Origin: Bacillota bacterium
Lineage (GTDB): Bacteria; Bacillota; Clostridia; Oscillospirales; Ruminococcaceae
Reading direction: 5' to 3'
DNA: 31,948 bases
NCBI GenBank assembly: GCA_023431215.1
Contig: JAEYXR010000047.1
Coordinates: forward strand, 1-31,948
Below the pieces are notes generated by a model, which did no database searches, had not been told where the DNA came from, and saw only the letters and a program-made list of their open reading frames with translations. Positions 15,015-23,555 of this stretch are shown piece by piece (within the stretch, counting starts at the first letter, position 1; every line of letters starts with the position of its first letter). A program made the translations under genes and the position numbers.

Positions 15015-16988
15015 ATGGGCAGGAAAATTCAGGACAAACAGCTGCCAATTTATCTGTTTCATCAGGGTACCAACTATAAAGCATACCAGATGATGGGTGC
15101 CCACTTTGTGGAAGAGGATGCGGTAGAGTTTGTGGTCTGGGCTCCAAATGCCAAAGCAGTCAGCGTAGCGGGTGATTTTAACGGCTGGCAAGAGATGCAA
15201 GACCCCATGGAGAAGCTTTCTGAACAGGGTCTGTGGCAATGCGTGGTGCGGGGCGTTAAGGAATACGACTCCTATAAGTATGTAATTACAACTGCAGAGG
15301 ATGAAAAACTGTACAAGTCCGACCCATATGCATTCCATACCGAAACTCGTCCCGATAATGCATCCAAGGTTTATAATTTGGATGGCTATAAATGGCACGA
15401 CGGAGTATGGAAGCGTAAACAGGCCTTGGGCAACCTCCATTCCGAGCCTGTGAATATCTATGAGGTACATTTGGGATCTTGGAAAACGTATGCAGACGGC
15501 AACTTTTTTGACTATCATCAGCTTGCCAAAGAGCTGGTACCGTATGTAAAAGAGATGGGGTATACCCATGTTGAGTTGATGCCAGTAACCGAACACCCCT
15601 TTGACGGCTCATGGGGTTACCAGGTGACAGGTTATTTTGCCCCAACCTCCCGCTACGGAACACCCAAGGACTTTATGGCTTTTGTGGATGCCTGCCACAA
15701 GGAAGGCATTGGAGTCATTATGGACTGGGTACCTGCACATTTTCCCAAAGATGCAAACGGATTATATGCCTTTGACGGCGGCTGGTGCTACGAGTATGAC
15801 GACGCCCGCAAGCGTGAGCATTACGAGTGGGGCACCTGCGCCTTTGATTACGGTAGGTGTGAAGTTCAAAGCTTTTTGGTTTCCAGTGCAATGTTTTGGA
15901 TTGAAAAGTATCATATAGACGGTATCCGTGTAGATGCGGTAGCCTCTATGCTCTATCTGGATTACGGAAGAAAAGACGGCGAGTGGCTGCCCAATGTCAA
16001 CGGCGGAAAAGAAAACCTGGAAGCGGTATCGCTGCTAAGAAAGCTGAATAGTGCCGTGCTTACCGAGTTCCCCAAAACAGCGATGATTGCAGAGGAATCT
16101 ACCTCTTGGCCGCTGGTAACAAAGCCGGATTATGTCGGAGGGCTGGGCTTCAACTTTAAATGGAACATGGGCTGGATGAACGATATGCTCACCTATATGT
16201 CTATGGATCCCTACTTCCGCAGCTACAACCATGATAAGCTTACCTTTAGCATGTTTTATGCCTTCAGCGAAAATTATATCGTACCAATTTCCCATGATGA
16301 GGTGGTGCACGGCAAGTGCTCCCTCATTGGAAAAATGCCAGGGGGTTACCAACAGAAATTTGCCGGAGCAAAAACCTTTTTGGGCTACATGATGAGTTAT
16401 CCCGGCAAAAAACTGTTGTTTATGGGCAGCGAATTTGGCCAGTTTATTGAGTGGGATTACCAAAAACAACTGGATTGGATGCTTCTGGAGTACGAAAGTC
16501 ACCGCCAGATGCAGGCTTATGTAAAAGACCTTAACAACTTTTATAAAAAGAATCCACCCCTTTGGCAGATTGACGACAGCTGGGAGGGTTATCAGTGGAT
16601 TAATGCCGACGATAACGCGCACAATATAATCTCTTACCGGCGTATTGACGAAGATGGCAATCAGTTAGTTGTATTATGTAACTTTGCTCCTGTACCGTGG
16701 GAAAACTATCGGCTGGGTGTGCCTGCAGCCGACGGCTACAACATTGTTTTCACCTCTGACAGCCTGAAATACGGCGGCACCGGTACCTTAAACGGAAGAA
16801 TGATTCCTTGTAAGCAAAAAGAATGTGACGGCTTTGAGCAGTCTATTTCTATCAATGTACCCGCCCTTTGCACGATTTATTTAAAACCTAAATTTAAAAA
16901 AAGCCAAAATCATGAAGAAAAATCAAAGGATTCCCCCAAAGCTAAAGAAAAGGTTACAAAACCAAAGAAAACAACGCAGAAAGTATGA
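15015..16988 (+). CDS. glgB: 1,4-alpha-glucan branching enzyme
   Basis: GlgB creates alpha-1,6 branches in glycogen. The 657-residue protein has an N-terminal CBM48-type beta domain (about 25-115, with VEFVVWAPNAKAVSVAGDFN), then a GH13 barrel. Catalytic features are the nucleophile Asp307 in IDGIRVDAVAS, the acid Glu in IAEESTSWP (360/361), and Asp428 in VPISHDEVVHG. The C-terminal beta domain ends near residue 625. A 32-residue tail with 12 lysines follows and is not part of the usual enzyme. ATG 15015 follows AGGAGGG. It is the first gene of the glg operon, with glgC 108 bases downstream. Confidence 0.95.
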   Translation: MGRKIQDKQLPIYLFHQGTNYKAYQMMGAHFVEEDAVEFVVWAPNAKAVSVAGDFNGWQEMQDPMEKLSEQGLWQCVVRGVKEYDSYKYVITTAEDEKLYKSDPYAFHTETRPDNASKVYNLDGYKWHDGVWKRKQALGNLHSEPVNIYEVHLGSWKTYADGNFFDYHQLAKELVPYVKEMGYTHVELMPVTEHPFDGSWGYQVTGYFAPTSRYGTPKDFMAFVDACHKEGIGVIMDWVPAHFPKDANGLYAFDGGWCYEYDDARKREHYEWGTCAFDYGRCEVQSFLVSSAMFWIEKYHIDGIRVDAVASMLYLDYGRKDGEWLPNVNGGKENLEAVSLLRKLNSAVLTEFPKTAMIAEESTSWPLVTKPDYVGGLGFNFKWNMGWMNDMLTYMSMDPYFRSYNHDKLTFSMFYAFSENYIVPISHDEVVHGKCSLIGKMPGGYQQKFAGAKTFLGYMMSYPGKKLLFMGSEFGQFIEWDYQKQLDWMLLEYESHRQMQAYVKDLNNFYKKNPPLWQIDDSWEGYQWINADDNAHNIISYRRIDEDGNQLVVLCNFAPVPWENYRLGVPAADGYNIVFTSDSLKYGGTGTLNGRMIPCKQKECDGFEQSISINVPALCTIYLKPKFKKSQNHEEKSKDSPKAKEKVTKPKKTTQKV

Positions 16989-17002
16989 GTACAATTATTA
17001 AA

Positions 17003-17045
17003 AAACAAAAAAGTCTGATTTACTACGGCTGTGCAAAATCAGACT
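17003..17045 (-). terminator. Terminator-like hairpin facing the minus strand, between glgB and glgC
   Basis: AGTCTGATTT (17012-17021) and AAATCAGACT (17036-17045) form a perfect 10-bp stem with a 14-base loop. On the minus strand the stem is followed by TTTTTT, G and another T-run. On the plus strand no T-run follows. It therefore fits a terminator for an antisense transcript, or a plain stabilising stem in the glg message. Confidence 0.5.
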
Positions 17046-17096
17046 GACTCTAACGACAAAATTTGCCGGTGCACAGCGGCGGATTGGAAGAGAGTT

Positions 17097-18338
17097 ATGG
17101 CAACAAAAAAAGAATGGGTGGCCATGCTGCTGGCAGGTGGTCAGGGCAGCCGCTTATATGCATTGACACAAAAGCTGGCAAAACCGGCAGTTCCCTTTGG
17201 CGGAAAGTACCGCATCATCGATTTTCCTCTTTCTAACTGTGTTAACTCTGGTATTGATACAGTTGGTGTTTTGACACAGTACCAGCCCCTTGTGCTGAAC
17301 GAATACCTGGGTAACGGACAGCCCTGGGACCTGGACCGTCTCAACGGCGGCGTCTTTGTGCTGCCTCCTTACCAAAAGAGCTCCGGCTCTGACTGGTATA
17401 CAGGCACCGCCAATGCTATTTATCAAAACATCCCCTTTATTGAGCGATACGACCCCGAATATGTGGTGATTCTTTCGGGAGACCACATCTACAAGATGGA
17501 CTACCGCAAGATGCTTAGCCACCATAAGGCAATGAATGCAGACTGCACCATTGCAGTTATTGAAGTGCCCATGGAGGAGGCCTCGCGCTTTGGTATTATG
17601 AATACCAACCCCGATACCAGCGTATATGAATTTGAGGAAAAGCCCAAGAACCCAAAAAGCAACCTGGCATCGATGGGTATTTATATTTTTAACTGGAACA
17701 AGCTGCGCCAGTATTTGCAGGAGGATGAGGCAATCCCCGATTCGGATAACGATTTTGGAAAGAACATTATTCCGGCCATGCTGGCAGACGGCCAAAGAAT
17801 GTTTACCTACTCCTTTGACGGCTACTGGAAGGATGTGGGTACCATCGACAGCCTGTGGGAAGCCAATATGGACTTGCTTGACCCCAATGTTCCGTTGGAG
17901 CTGTATGACCCCACCTGGAAAATTTACAGCCGCAACCCGGTAAAGCCTCCTCATTACATAGCGCCCTGTGCCAAGGTAGAAAATTCTATGATTACCGAAG
18001 GCTGCGAAATTGAAGGTGAAATAGACTTTTCGGTGTTGTTTGCAGGTGTAACGGTGGAAAAAGGCGCCATTGTGCGTGATTCTATTGTTATGCCCGGTAG
18101 TGTCATCAAAGCTGGTGCTTTGGTGCAGTACGCCATTTTGGCAGAAAATGTGGTGGTAGAGTCAGGGGCCAAAATTGGTGAACGCCCTGAGCTTACTCCT
18201 AACAAGGACGACTGGGGAGTTGCCGTTGTGGGGGCCGGCGTAACTGTTGGCGCCAATGCGGTGGTTCTTCCCAAAGGAATGGTAGATACAGATATACCTG
18301 CACAGGAAAGCAAAGAGGAGGTGGGTACAAATGAATAA
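17097..18338 (+). CDS. glgC: Glucose-1-phosphate adenylyltransferase, catalytic subunit
   Basis: GlgC makes ADP-glucose and pyrophosphate from glucose-1-phosphate and ATP, the committed step of glycogen synthesis. From ATG 17097 the product has 413 residues. The nucleotide-binding loop LLAGGQGSRLYALT and KPAVPFGGKYRIIDFPLSN are at the N-terminus, with VILSGDHIYKMDY at about 130 and FEEKPKNP at about 180. The C-terminal part is a left-handed beta-helix of hexapeptide repeats. The frame extends to a GTG at 17031 inside a hairpin, but the product then gains an atypical Cys-rich leader, so 17097 is preferred; its ribosome site (GGAAGAGAG) is moderate. It overlaps glgD by 8 bases. Confidence 0.95.
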   Translation: MATKKEWVAMLLAGGQGSRLYALTQKLAKPAVPFGGKYRIIDFPLSNCVNSGIDTVGVLTQYQPLVLNEYLGNGQPWDLDRLNGGVFVLPPYQKSSGSDWYTGTANAIYQNIPFIERYDPEYVVILSGDHIYKMDYRKMLSHHKAMNADCTIAVIEVPMEEASRFGIMNTNPDTSVYEFEEKPKNPKSNLASMGIYIFNWNKLRQYLQEDEAIPDSDNDFGKNIIPAMLADGQRMFTYSFDGYWKDVGTIDSLWEANMDLLDPNVPLELYDPTWKIYSRNPVKPPHYIAPCAKVENSMITEGCEIEGEIDFSVLFAGVTVEKGAIVRDSIVMPGSVIKAGALVQYAILAENVVVESGAKIGERPELTPNKDDWGVAVVGAGVTVGANAVVLPKGMVDTDIPAQESKEEVGTNE

Positions 18339-19446
18339 CACCATGCTGGGTATTGTTTATTCCAATATGTATGACACCTCGTTGGGTGATTTGACCCTGC
18401 ACCGCACCATGGGTAGTGTGCCTGTGGGCGGACGTTATCGGTTGGTTGACTTTGCACTTTCAAACATGGTAAACTCCGGCATTACCGATGTGGGCATTAT
18501 CACCAAGAGCAATTATCACTCCCTGATGGACCATGTGGGCTCCGGCAGAGAGTGGGACCTTTCCCGCAAAATTGGCGGGCTCACCATTCTGCCGCCTTTT
18601 TCCCGCTCGGGAACCGGTATGTACGAGGATAACATAGAAGCCCTGTCGGGTATCATGGGCTTTATCAAGGCCTCCTCTGCCAAGTACGTGGTGCTTAGTT
18701 ACTGTGATGTCATTGCCAACATCGACTTTAAAGAGGTGCTGGAGAACCACCAAAAATCCGGAAAGGGAATTACCGTATTGTATTCCCGCGGGGAGCTGGA
18801 AGAAAACAGTAAAGACAACACCGTGCTGGTGATAGGTCAAAACAACCTGTTGAAGGATATTTTGCTGAATCCCGATATACAGGGAGATCAAAACCTTTAC
18901 CTCAATATGGCAATTATTGAGCGTGACCTGCTGATTCGTCTAATCAGCGAAGCGGTTACCCGCAATAAGCATTCCTTCCAAAAAGACATATTGCAGGCAC
19001 AGGCAGACAGGGACGGCGTAAACTGCTATCATTTTAAGGGCACCTGCGCACGGATTCATTGTATGGAAAGCTACTTTAAAGCAAATATGCTGCTGCTGGA
19101 CAAAGAGGTTCGTACACAGATGTTTGATCCCCGTCGTCCCATTTACACCAAGGTTCGCGATGAGGTTCCAGCCCGCTACGGGCTGCGCTCTCAGGTCAGC
19201 AACAGCCTGGTGGCTGATGGCTGCATCATCGAGGGTCGGGTAGAAAATTCCATTATTTTCCGTGGTGTCCGCATTGGACAGGGCGCGGTGATTAAAAATT
19301 CGATTATCATGCAGGGCTGTGTCATAGAAGACAACGCCCAGCTCAGCTATGTAGTAGCAGACAAAGATGTTTTGATTCGGGATGGAAGAAGCCTGGGCGG
19401 ATACCTTACCTATCCTCTCTATCTGCCAAAGGCCATTCATGTATAA
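18331..19446 (+). CDS. glgD: GlgD, regulatory subunit of glucose-1-phosphate adenylyltransferase
   Basis: GlgD is a GlgC paralogue that pairs with GlgC in Firmicutes and raises its activity. The 371-residue product keeps the overall fold (PVGGRYRLVDFALSNMVNSG, VVLSYCDVIANIDF, C-terminal hexapeptide repeats). It lacks the GGQGSRL nucleotide loop, having NTMLGIVYSNMYD in that position, so it is not expected to be catalytic alone. It starts at ATG 18331 inside the last codons of glgC, after GAGGAGG, which implies translational coupling and matched subunit amounts. Confidence 0.93.
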   Translation: MNNTMLGIVYSNMYDTSLGDLTLHRTMGSVPVGGRYRLVDFALSNMVNSGITDVGIITKSNYHSLMDHVGSGREWDLSRKIGGLTILPPFSRSGTGMYEDNIEALSGIMGFIKASSAKYVVLSYCDVIANIDFKEVLENHQKSGKGITVLYSRGELEENSKDNTVLVIGQNNLLKDILLNPDIQGDQNLYLNMAIIERDLLIRLISEAVTRNKHSFQKDILQAQADRDGVNCYHFKGTCARIHCMESYFKANMLLLDKEVRTQMFDPRRPIYTKVRDEVPARYGLRSQVSNSLVADGCIIEGRVENSIIFRGVRIGQGAVIKNSIIMQGCVIEDNAQLSYVVADKDVLIRDGRSLGGYLTYPLYLPKAIHV

Positions 19447-19507
19447 TTTAGTTTGGTTTCATTGTGTAATGCGTCGTCATACAAAAAAAGCCCCTGAATA
19501 AAGTATT

Positions 19508-19539
19508 CTCCTCTCACCACCCGCTCTGGGTGACAGGAG
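19508..19539 (+). other. Stem-loop between glgD and glgA
   Basis: CTCCT/AGGAG outer pairing and CACCC/GGGTG inner pairing surround the loop GCTCT. No T-run follows. It lies in the 143-base spacer before glgA and may tune relative expression of glgA. Confidence 0.45.
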
Positions 19540-19589
19540 CTGCAATGATTTTGACATACCGATACAGAGCGGTGGAAAGGAGCATGAGT

Positions 19590-21014
19590 ATGAAAATTTT
19601 GTACGTAGCAAGCGAGGCTCGTCCTTTTATTGCATCGGGTGGGCTGGCAGATGTTGCGGGCTCCTTACCCGCAGCCCTCAGCAAAGAGGGGGCGGAGTGC
19701 CGCGTGGTACTGCCACTGTATGCTGACATTCGTCAGGAGTTTAAAGACTCCATGCGCTACATCACCCATTTTAACGTGCCGCTTTCGTGGCGCAACCAGT
19801 ACTGCGGTTTGTTTGAAGCCGAGCAGGGCGGAATTAAGTATTACTTCTTAGACAACGAATACTACTTTAAGCGCGGCGGAATATACGGCTTTTATGATGA
19901 TGCAGAGCGGTTTGTGTTTTTCTCCAAAGCGGTGCTGGAGATGCTGGTGCGCATTGATTATACGCCGGATATTATTAACTGCAACGATTGGCAGACAGCG
20001 ATGGTGCCTGTTTTCCTCAATGTCTTTTACCGGGATATAGAAAAGCTGCACACCGTTAAAACAGTGTTTACCATCCACAATATTGCTTATCAGGGCAAAT
20101 ACGGTATGGAAATTGCCACCGATATTTGTGGTCTTCCCGAACATGGTGTGGAAATTGTCCGCTATGACGATAATGTCAATATGATGAAGGGTGCTATTGA
20201 AGAAAGTGATGTGGTAAGCACAGTCAGCCCCACCTATGCGGAAGAAATTTTGGACCCGTGGTTTGGTTTTGGGCTGGATCGCATCCTGCGTGATAAGCGC
20301 TACAAGCTGTGCGGTATCCTCAACGGCATTGATGTAAAAAGCTATAACCCCAAAACAGACTTGGAAATTTATAAAACCTATGGCCCACGCAGTATAGAAG
20401 GCAAAGCACACAACAAGCAGGAGCTGCAAAAGGCCATGGGGCTGGAAGTAAACCCCGATAAGCCTGTAATTGCTATGATTACCCGATTGGTGGGCATGAA
20501 GGGTCTTGATTTGGTACGTTACATCTTTGATTCTATTCTTGCGGAAGGGGCGCAGTTTGTGGTGCTGGGCACCGGAGACTACATCTATGAAAACTTCTTT
20601 GAAGAAATGTCCCGTCGGTATCCCGGTCAGGTGGCTATGAAAAAAGGCTTTTTGCCCGATTTGGCCAGAAAAATTTATGCGGGGGCAGATATGCTGCTAA
20701 TGCCCAGCAAAAGCGAGCCCTGTGGTCTTGCTCAAATGGTTGCACTGCGCTATGGCACAATCCCCATTGTGCGCGAAACAGGAGGGCTGAAGGACTCCAT
20801 TATCGACCTTGGTGATGAAAAAGGCAATGGATTTACCTTTAAAACCTACAATGCTCACGATATGCTGGATGCCATTAAAAGGGCATTGTCACTGTACCAC
20901 AGCACGGAGCAGTGGAATAAGGTTGTTGCCCATGCCATGAGCTGTGACTTTAGCTGGCAGCAGTCTGCCAAACGGTACATAGAGATGTATCAAAAAGTAC
21001 TGAGCGGTTATTAA
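19590..21014 (+). CDS. glgA: Glycogen synthase (ADP-glucose, GT5)
   Basis: GlgA transfers glucose from ADP-glucose to the growing alpha-1,4 chain. From ATG 19590 it has 474 residues, the usual GT5 length. It begins MKILYVASEARPFIASGGLADVAG without the block being interrupted. The classical KTGG loop reads ASGG here, a form I believe occurs in other Firmicutes. Further motifs are VFTIHNIAYQG, LNGIDVKSYNP, MITRLVGMKGLDL, and the C-terminal SKSEPCGLAQMVALRYG with GTIPIVRETGGLKDSI. The frame opens at 19530, but AAAGGAG sits 7 bases before ATG 19590. It is the last gene of the glg operon, followed by a strong terminator. Confidence 0.95.
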   Translation: MKILYVASEARPFIASGGLADVAGSLPAALSKEGAECRVVLPLYADIRQEFKDSMRYITHFNVPLSWRNQYCGLFEAEQGGIKYYFLDNEYYFKRGGIYGFYDDAERFVFFSKAVLEMLVRIDYTPDIINCNDWQTAMVPVFLNVFYRDIEKLHTVKTVFTIHNIAYQGKYGMEIATDICGLPEHGVEIVRYDDNVNMMKGAIEESDVVSTVSPTYAEEILDPWFGFGLDRILRDKRYKLCGILNGIDVKSYNPKTDLEIYKTYGPRSIEGKAHNKQELQKAMGLEVNPDKPVIAMITRLVGMKGLDLVRYIFDSILAEGAQFVVLGTGDYIYENFFEEMSRRYPGQVAMKKGFLPDLARKIYAGADMLLMPSKSEPCGLAQMVALRYGTIPIVRETGGLKDSIIDLGDEKGNGFTFKTYNAHDMLDAIKRALSLYHSTEQWNKVVAHAMSCDFSWQQSAKRYIEMYQKVLSGY

Positions 21015-21031
21015 AAAGCTATATAACTCAA

Positions 21032-21070
21032 AGCGAGCGGACTCCATAGAGAGCCCGCTCGCTGTTTATT
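21032..21070. terminator. Terminator between convergent glgA and kamA
   Basis: AGCGAGCGG (21032-21040) and CCGCTCGCT (21055-21063) form a perfect 9-bp G+C-rich stem, with TGTTTATT on the plus side. It ends the glg operon and may also stop the kamA transcript arriving from the other strand. Confidence 0.75.
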
Positions 21071-21089
21071 ATGATACTATTGATGTGTA

Positions 21090-22196
21090 CTAATCTTGGC
21101 GTGGCTGGGGATAGCGGTAAACGTCACCTCTGAAGTTCTCCAACACCACTTCGCTGTTGTCTTTAGAAAGAACATAGTCGTAGTTAACAGGAATTTTGCC
21201 GCCGCCGCCGGGAGCATCGATGACAAATTTGGGCACCGCATAGCCGGAGATGTTGCCGGTAAGAGAATGCATAATCTCAATACCTTTTTCTACCGGAGTA
21301 CGGAAGTGAGAAATTCCACGGCTTAAATCGCATTGGTAGAGGTAATAGGGCCTTACCCGCATATGCACAAGCTTCAGCAGCAATTCTTTCATTACCCCGG
21401 GCTCATCATTGATGCCCTTGAGCAAAACAGTTTGATTGCCCAAAGGGATACCGGCGTCCACAATGGCGGTACAGGCTCGGTGGGAATCGGGGGTAATTTC
21501 GTTGGGATGGTTAAAATGGGTGTTGATCCAAATGGGCTGGTACTTTTTCAGCATTTCCAGCAGCTCATCGGTAATGCGCATGGGCAAAACCACGGGAACC
21601 CGTGTGCCAATACGGATAATATCCACATGAGGAATGGCCCGCACAGCAGCAATGATCTTTTCCAGCTTAGGCGTGCTCATTACCAGCGGGTCTCCGCCGG
21701 AGATCAGCACATCCCTGATTTCGGTGTGAGAGCTGATGTACTCCAGAGCGTTGCGCATGGCCTGCTCGGTGATGATGCGGTCCTCTTCTCCCACCATACG
21801 GCGGCGGGTACAGTGACGGCAATAGGCCGAGCATTTGAGGGTAACCAAAAACAGGACCCTGTCGGGATACCGGTGCACAATGTGGGGGACAGGGCTGTCT
21901 CTTTCTTCACATAAGGGGTCAGACATATCATCCTCACAGGGTAGTAGCTCCTGTACCGAAGGCACACACTGCTTACGAATGGGGTCATTGGGGTCTTCCG
22001 GCTTAATGAGAGAAGCGTAGTAAGGAGTAATGGCCATACGAAAGCTTTGCAGACACTGAGCAATTCCGTCTTCTTCCTCCTGAGAGACAGGTAAAAAACC
22101 GGTAAGCTGGTCTACCTTGGTAATTCGCTGGGCACATTGCCACTTCCAATCGTTCCAACCGGAGTAGTGAGCGGCATAATCGTCATATCGCTTCAT
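21090..22196 (-). CDS. kamA: KamA-family radical SAM lysine 2,3-aminomutase
   Basis: This enzyme moves the alpha-amino group of L-lysine to give beta-lysine, using a 4Fe-4S cluster, SAM and PLP. The product has 368 residues. The cluster motif CSAYCRHC and the PLP-binding Lys in DAPGGGGKIPV are clear. The Asp in YQCDLSRG and the Asp of DAPGGGGK lie 37 residues apart, matching the two Asp residues that hold the lysine side-chain amine in clostridial lysine 2,3-aminomutase (293 and 330). Glutamate mutases lack them, so lysine is the likely substrate. ATG 22196 follows AGAGG and lies 4 bases after the ATP-grasp gene. No AblB acetyltransferase or lysine-fermentation gene is in the window. Confidence 0.9.
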   Translation of the reverse strand: MKRYDDYAAHYSGWNDWKWQCAQRITKVDQLTGFLPVSQEEEDGIAQCLQSFRMAITPYYASLIKPEDPNDPIRKQCVPSVQELLPCEDDMSDPLCEERDSPVPHIVHRYPDRVLFLVTLKCSAYCRHCTRRRMVGEEDRIITEQAMRNALEYISSHTEIRDVLISGGDPLVMSTPKLEKIIAAVRAIPHVDIIRIGTRVPVVLPMRITDELLEMLKKYQPIWINTHFNHPNEITPDSHRACTAIVDAGIPLGNQTVLLKGINDEPGVMKELLLKLVHMRVRPYYLYQCDLSRGISHFRTPVEKGIEIMHSLTGNISGYAVPKFVIDAPGGGGKIPVNYDYVLSKDNSEVVLENFRGDVYRYPQPRQD

Positions 22197-22200
22197 GATG

Positions 22201-23247
22201 CTACCTCTTGCCTCCCTGAAAAAGGCCGCAGCGGGCAGCACCGGTTTCCAGCACAGACAGCACCAGCTGACGATAAGGCACACCGGAAAACTCAGCAAGC
22301 ATAGGGAAATCGCTGTATCCGGGTGCAAGGCCCGGCAGGGGGTTTATTTCAATGAAATAAACCTTGTTATCTTCGCTTACACGAAAATCTACCCGGGCAA
22401 AGTCGCGGCAGCCAAGAGCATGAAATATCTTTAAGGCAGTTTTTGTCATTTCGGTCTGTACATCGTTAGGAATATCTGCAGGGCATTTATAATCTATGTA
22501 GTTTTGATAATCCTGTTTTACATGATAATCATACACGTGATAACTTGCCTGAGTGCTGCGGCGGAACAAAATTTCCATAGGCGGAAAAGCCACAGCATCC
22601 TTGCCGTTTCCTAAAATACCTACGGTAAACTCTCTGCCCTCAATATATTCCTCGGCCAGCATAGGCTGGTGGTACAACTGGGTATTACGTTTTACCAGCG
22701 CTTTCAGCTCCTGCATATTTTCTGCTATGCTCACATCCGAAATACCCTTGCTGGAGCCTTCGGCGTTGGGTTTGAGAATAACAGGAAAACGCATGCCATG
22801 TAGATGAGGTGACGTCTCACCATCAAAAACAACATACTTGGGGGTACGAACATGATAGGTTGTCAATAGTCGTTTGGTCAGCGCTTTGTCCAGAGAGACA
22901 CACAGGGTGGTTTCATCGGAGCCTGTAAAGGGGATACCCAGCATGTTCAGCAGGGCAGGAATTTGCGCTTCTCGACCGCGTCCGCATAACCCTTCAGCGA
23001 TATTGAAGGCCATGTCAATGGGTGTCTCACGCAGACGCTGAGGCAGCGTTGCGTCGGCTTCCAGCAATACCGTTTGGTATCCGCCGGACTCCAGAGCATC
23101 CCGGATGGCATAAACTGTTTCAATATTGTCGCATTCAGCTTCGGCGTCCGGCACCTCACAATCCAAACCTTTTTTTAGATTGTAAATAATTCCTATGACC
23201 GGAGCCGGAGGTTGGAGGGGGACGTCATCAGACCTTTCTTCCATCAT
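22201..23247 (-). CDS. ATP-grasp ligase resembling D-alanine--D-alanine ligase
   Basis: ATP-grasp ligases join a carboxylate, through acyl phosphate, to an amine. The 348-residue product has AFNIAEGLCGRGREAQIPALL near 80-100 (Ddl-like), GIPFTGSD, the ATP-binding KPNAEGSSKGI and EEYIEGREFTVG. Its metal site is RVDFRV followed by FIEINPLPGLAPGYSDFP. True Ddl usually has NTxPGMT in the last block, so substrate choice probably differs. The first 15 residues are acidic and proline-rich. ATG 23247 (or 23244) has only a weak ribosome site. It overlaps nothing and is followed by kamA after 4 bases, so the two are co-translated. I infer that it may couple beta-lysine, but peptidoglycan D-Ala ligation is not excluded. 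Confidence 0.85.
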   Translation of the reverse strand: MMEERSDDVPLQPPAPVIGIIYNLKKGLDCEVPDAEAECDNIETVYAIRDALESGGYQTVLLEADATLPQRLRETPIDMAFNIAEGLCGRGREAQIPALLNMLGIPFTGSDETTLCVSLDKALTKRLLTTYHVRTPKYVVFDGETSPHLHGMRFPVILKPNAEGSSKGISDVSIAENMQELKALVKRNTQLYHQPMLAEEYIEGREFTVGILGNGKDAVAFPPMEILFRRSTQASYHVYDYHVKQDYQNYIDYKCPADIPNDVQTEMTKTALKIFHALGCRDFARVDFRVSEDNKVYFIEINPLPGLAPGYSDFPMLAEFSGVPYRQLVLSVLETGAARCGLFQGGKR

Positions 23248-23268
23248 TCACACATCACTTTCAGTAAT

Positions 23269-23289
23269 ATTATAGGAGATACTCTCCTA
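23269..23289 (-). promoter_or_regulatory. Promoter -10 and abutting palindromic operator for the ATP-grasp/kamA pair
   Basis: On the minus strand the perfect -10 TATAAT spans 23274-23269. Directly upstream and sharing its end is the palindrome TAGGAGA-TAC-TCTCCTA (23273-23289). A repressor bound here would cover the spacer between -35 and -10. No good -35 is visible. The divergent XRE regulator at 23556 is the nearest candidate to bind it. Confidence 0.55.
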
Positions 23290-23398
23290 AGCATAGGTAT
23301 ACATCATAAATAGCAAAAAAGCAATAAAAATGTGAATGGAAAAAACAACGAAAATGCGAAAAAATAACTGTAAATTATGTATCTTTTTCAGTAAACAA

Positions 23399-23425
23399 AA
23401 CAGGCAAAATAATACCTGCCCTGTT
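23399..23425. repeat. Inverted repeat in the kamA/XRE divergent region
   Basis: AACAGGCA (23399-23406) pairs with TGCCCTGTT (23417-23425) with one bulge. It ends just before the -35 of the XRE promoter. On the minus strand it is followed by a short broken T-run. It could be an operator or a weak minus-strand terminator. Confidence 0.4.
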
Positions 23426-23428
23426 ACA

Positions 23429-23457
23429 TTGAAAAGCATAAATGCCTATGTTAAAAT
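23429..23457 (+). promoter_or_regulatory. Sigma-A promoter of the XRE regulator at 23556
   Basis: TTGAAA (23429-23434), a 17-base spacer and TAAAAT (23452-23457) with a TGT extension. The architecture is the same as the glgB promoter. The expected start near 23464 gives a leader of about 90 bases. Confidence 0.6.
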
Positions 23458-23555
23458 ATAGTTAAAATGAATTGTAAAAGTAAGCAAATAAAAAGCCTGT
23501 TTTGTCCTGCTTGCTCAGGGAGGCAATTGGCTTAGATAAAAAGGGGGAGTGGCAT

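Noticed and set aside
17154..17954. 266-codon minus-strand frame over glgC
   Set aside because: It is fully antisense to glgC with no start signal; kept only as background to the antisense-terminator observation.
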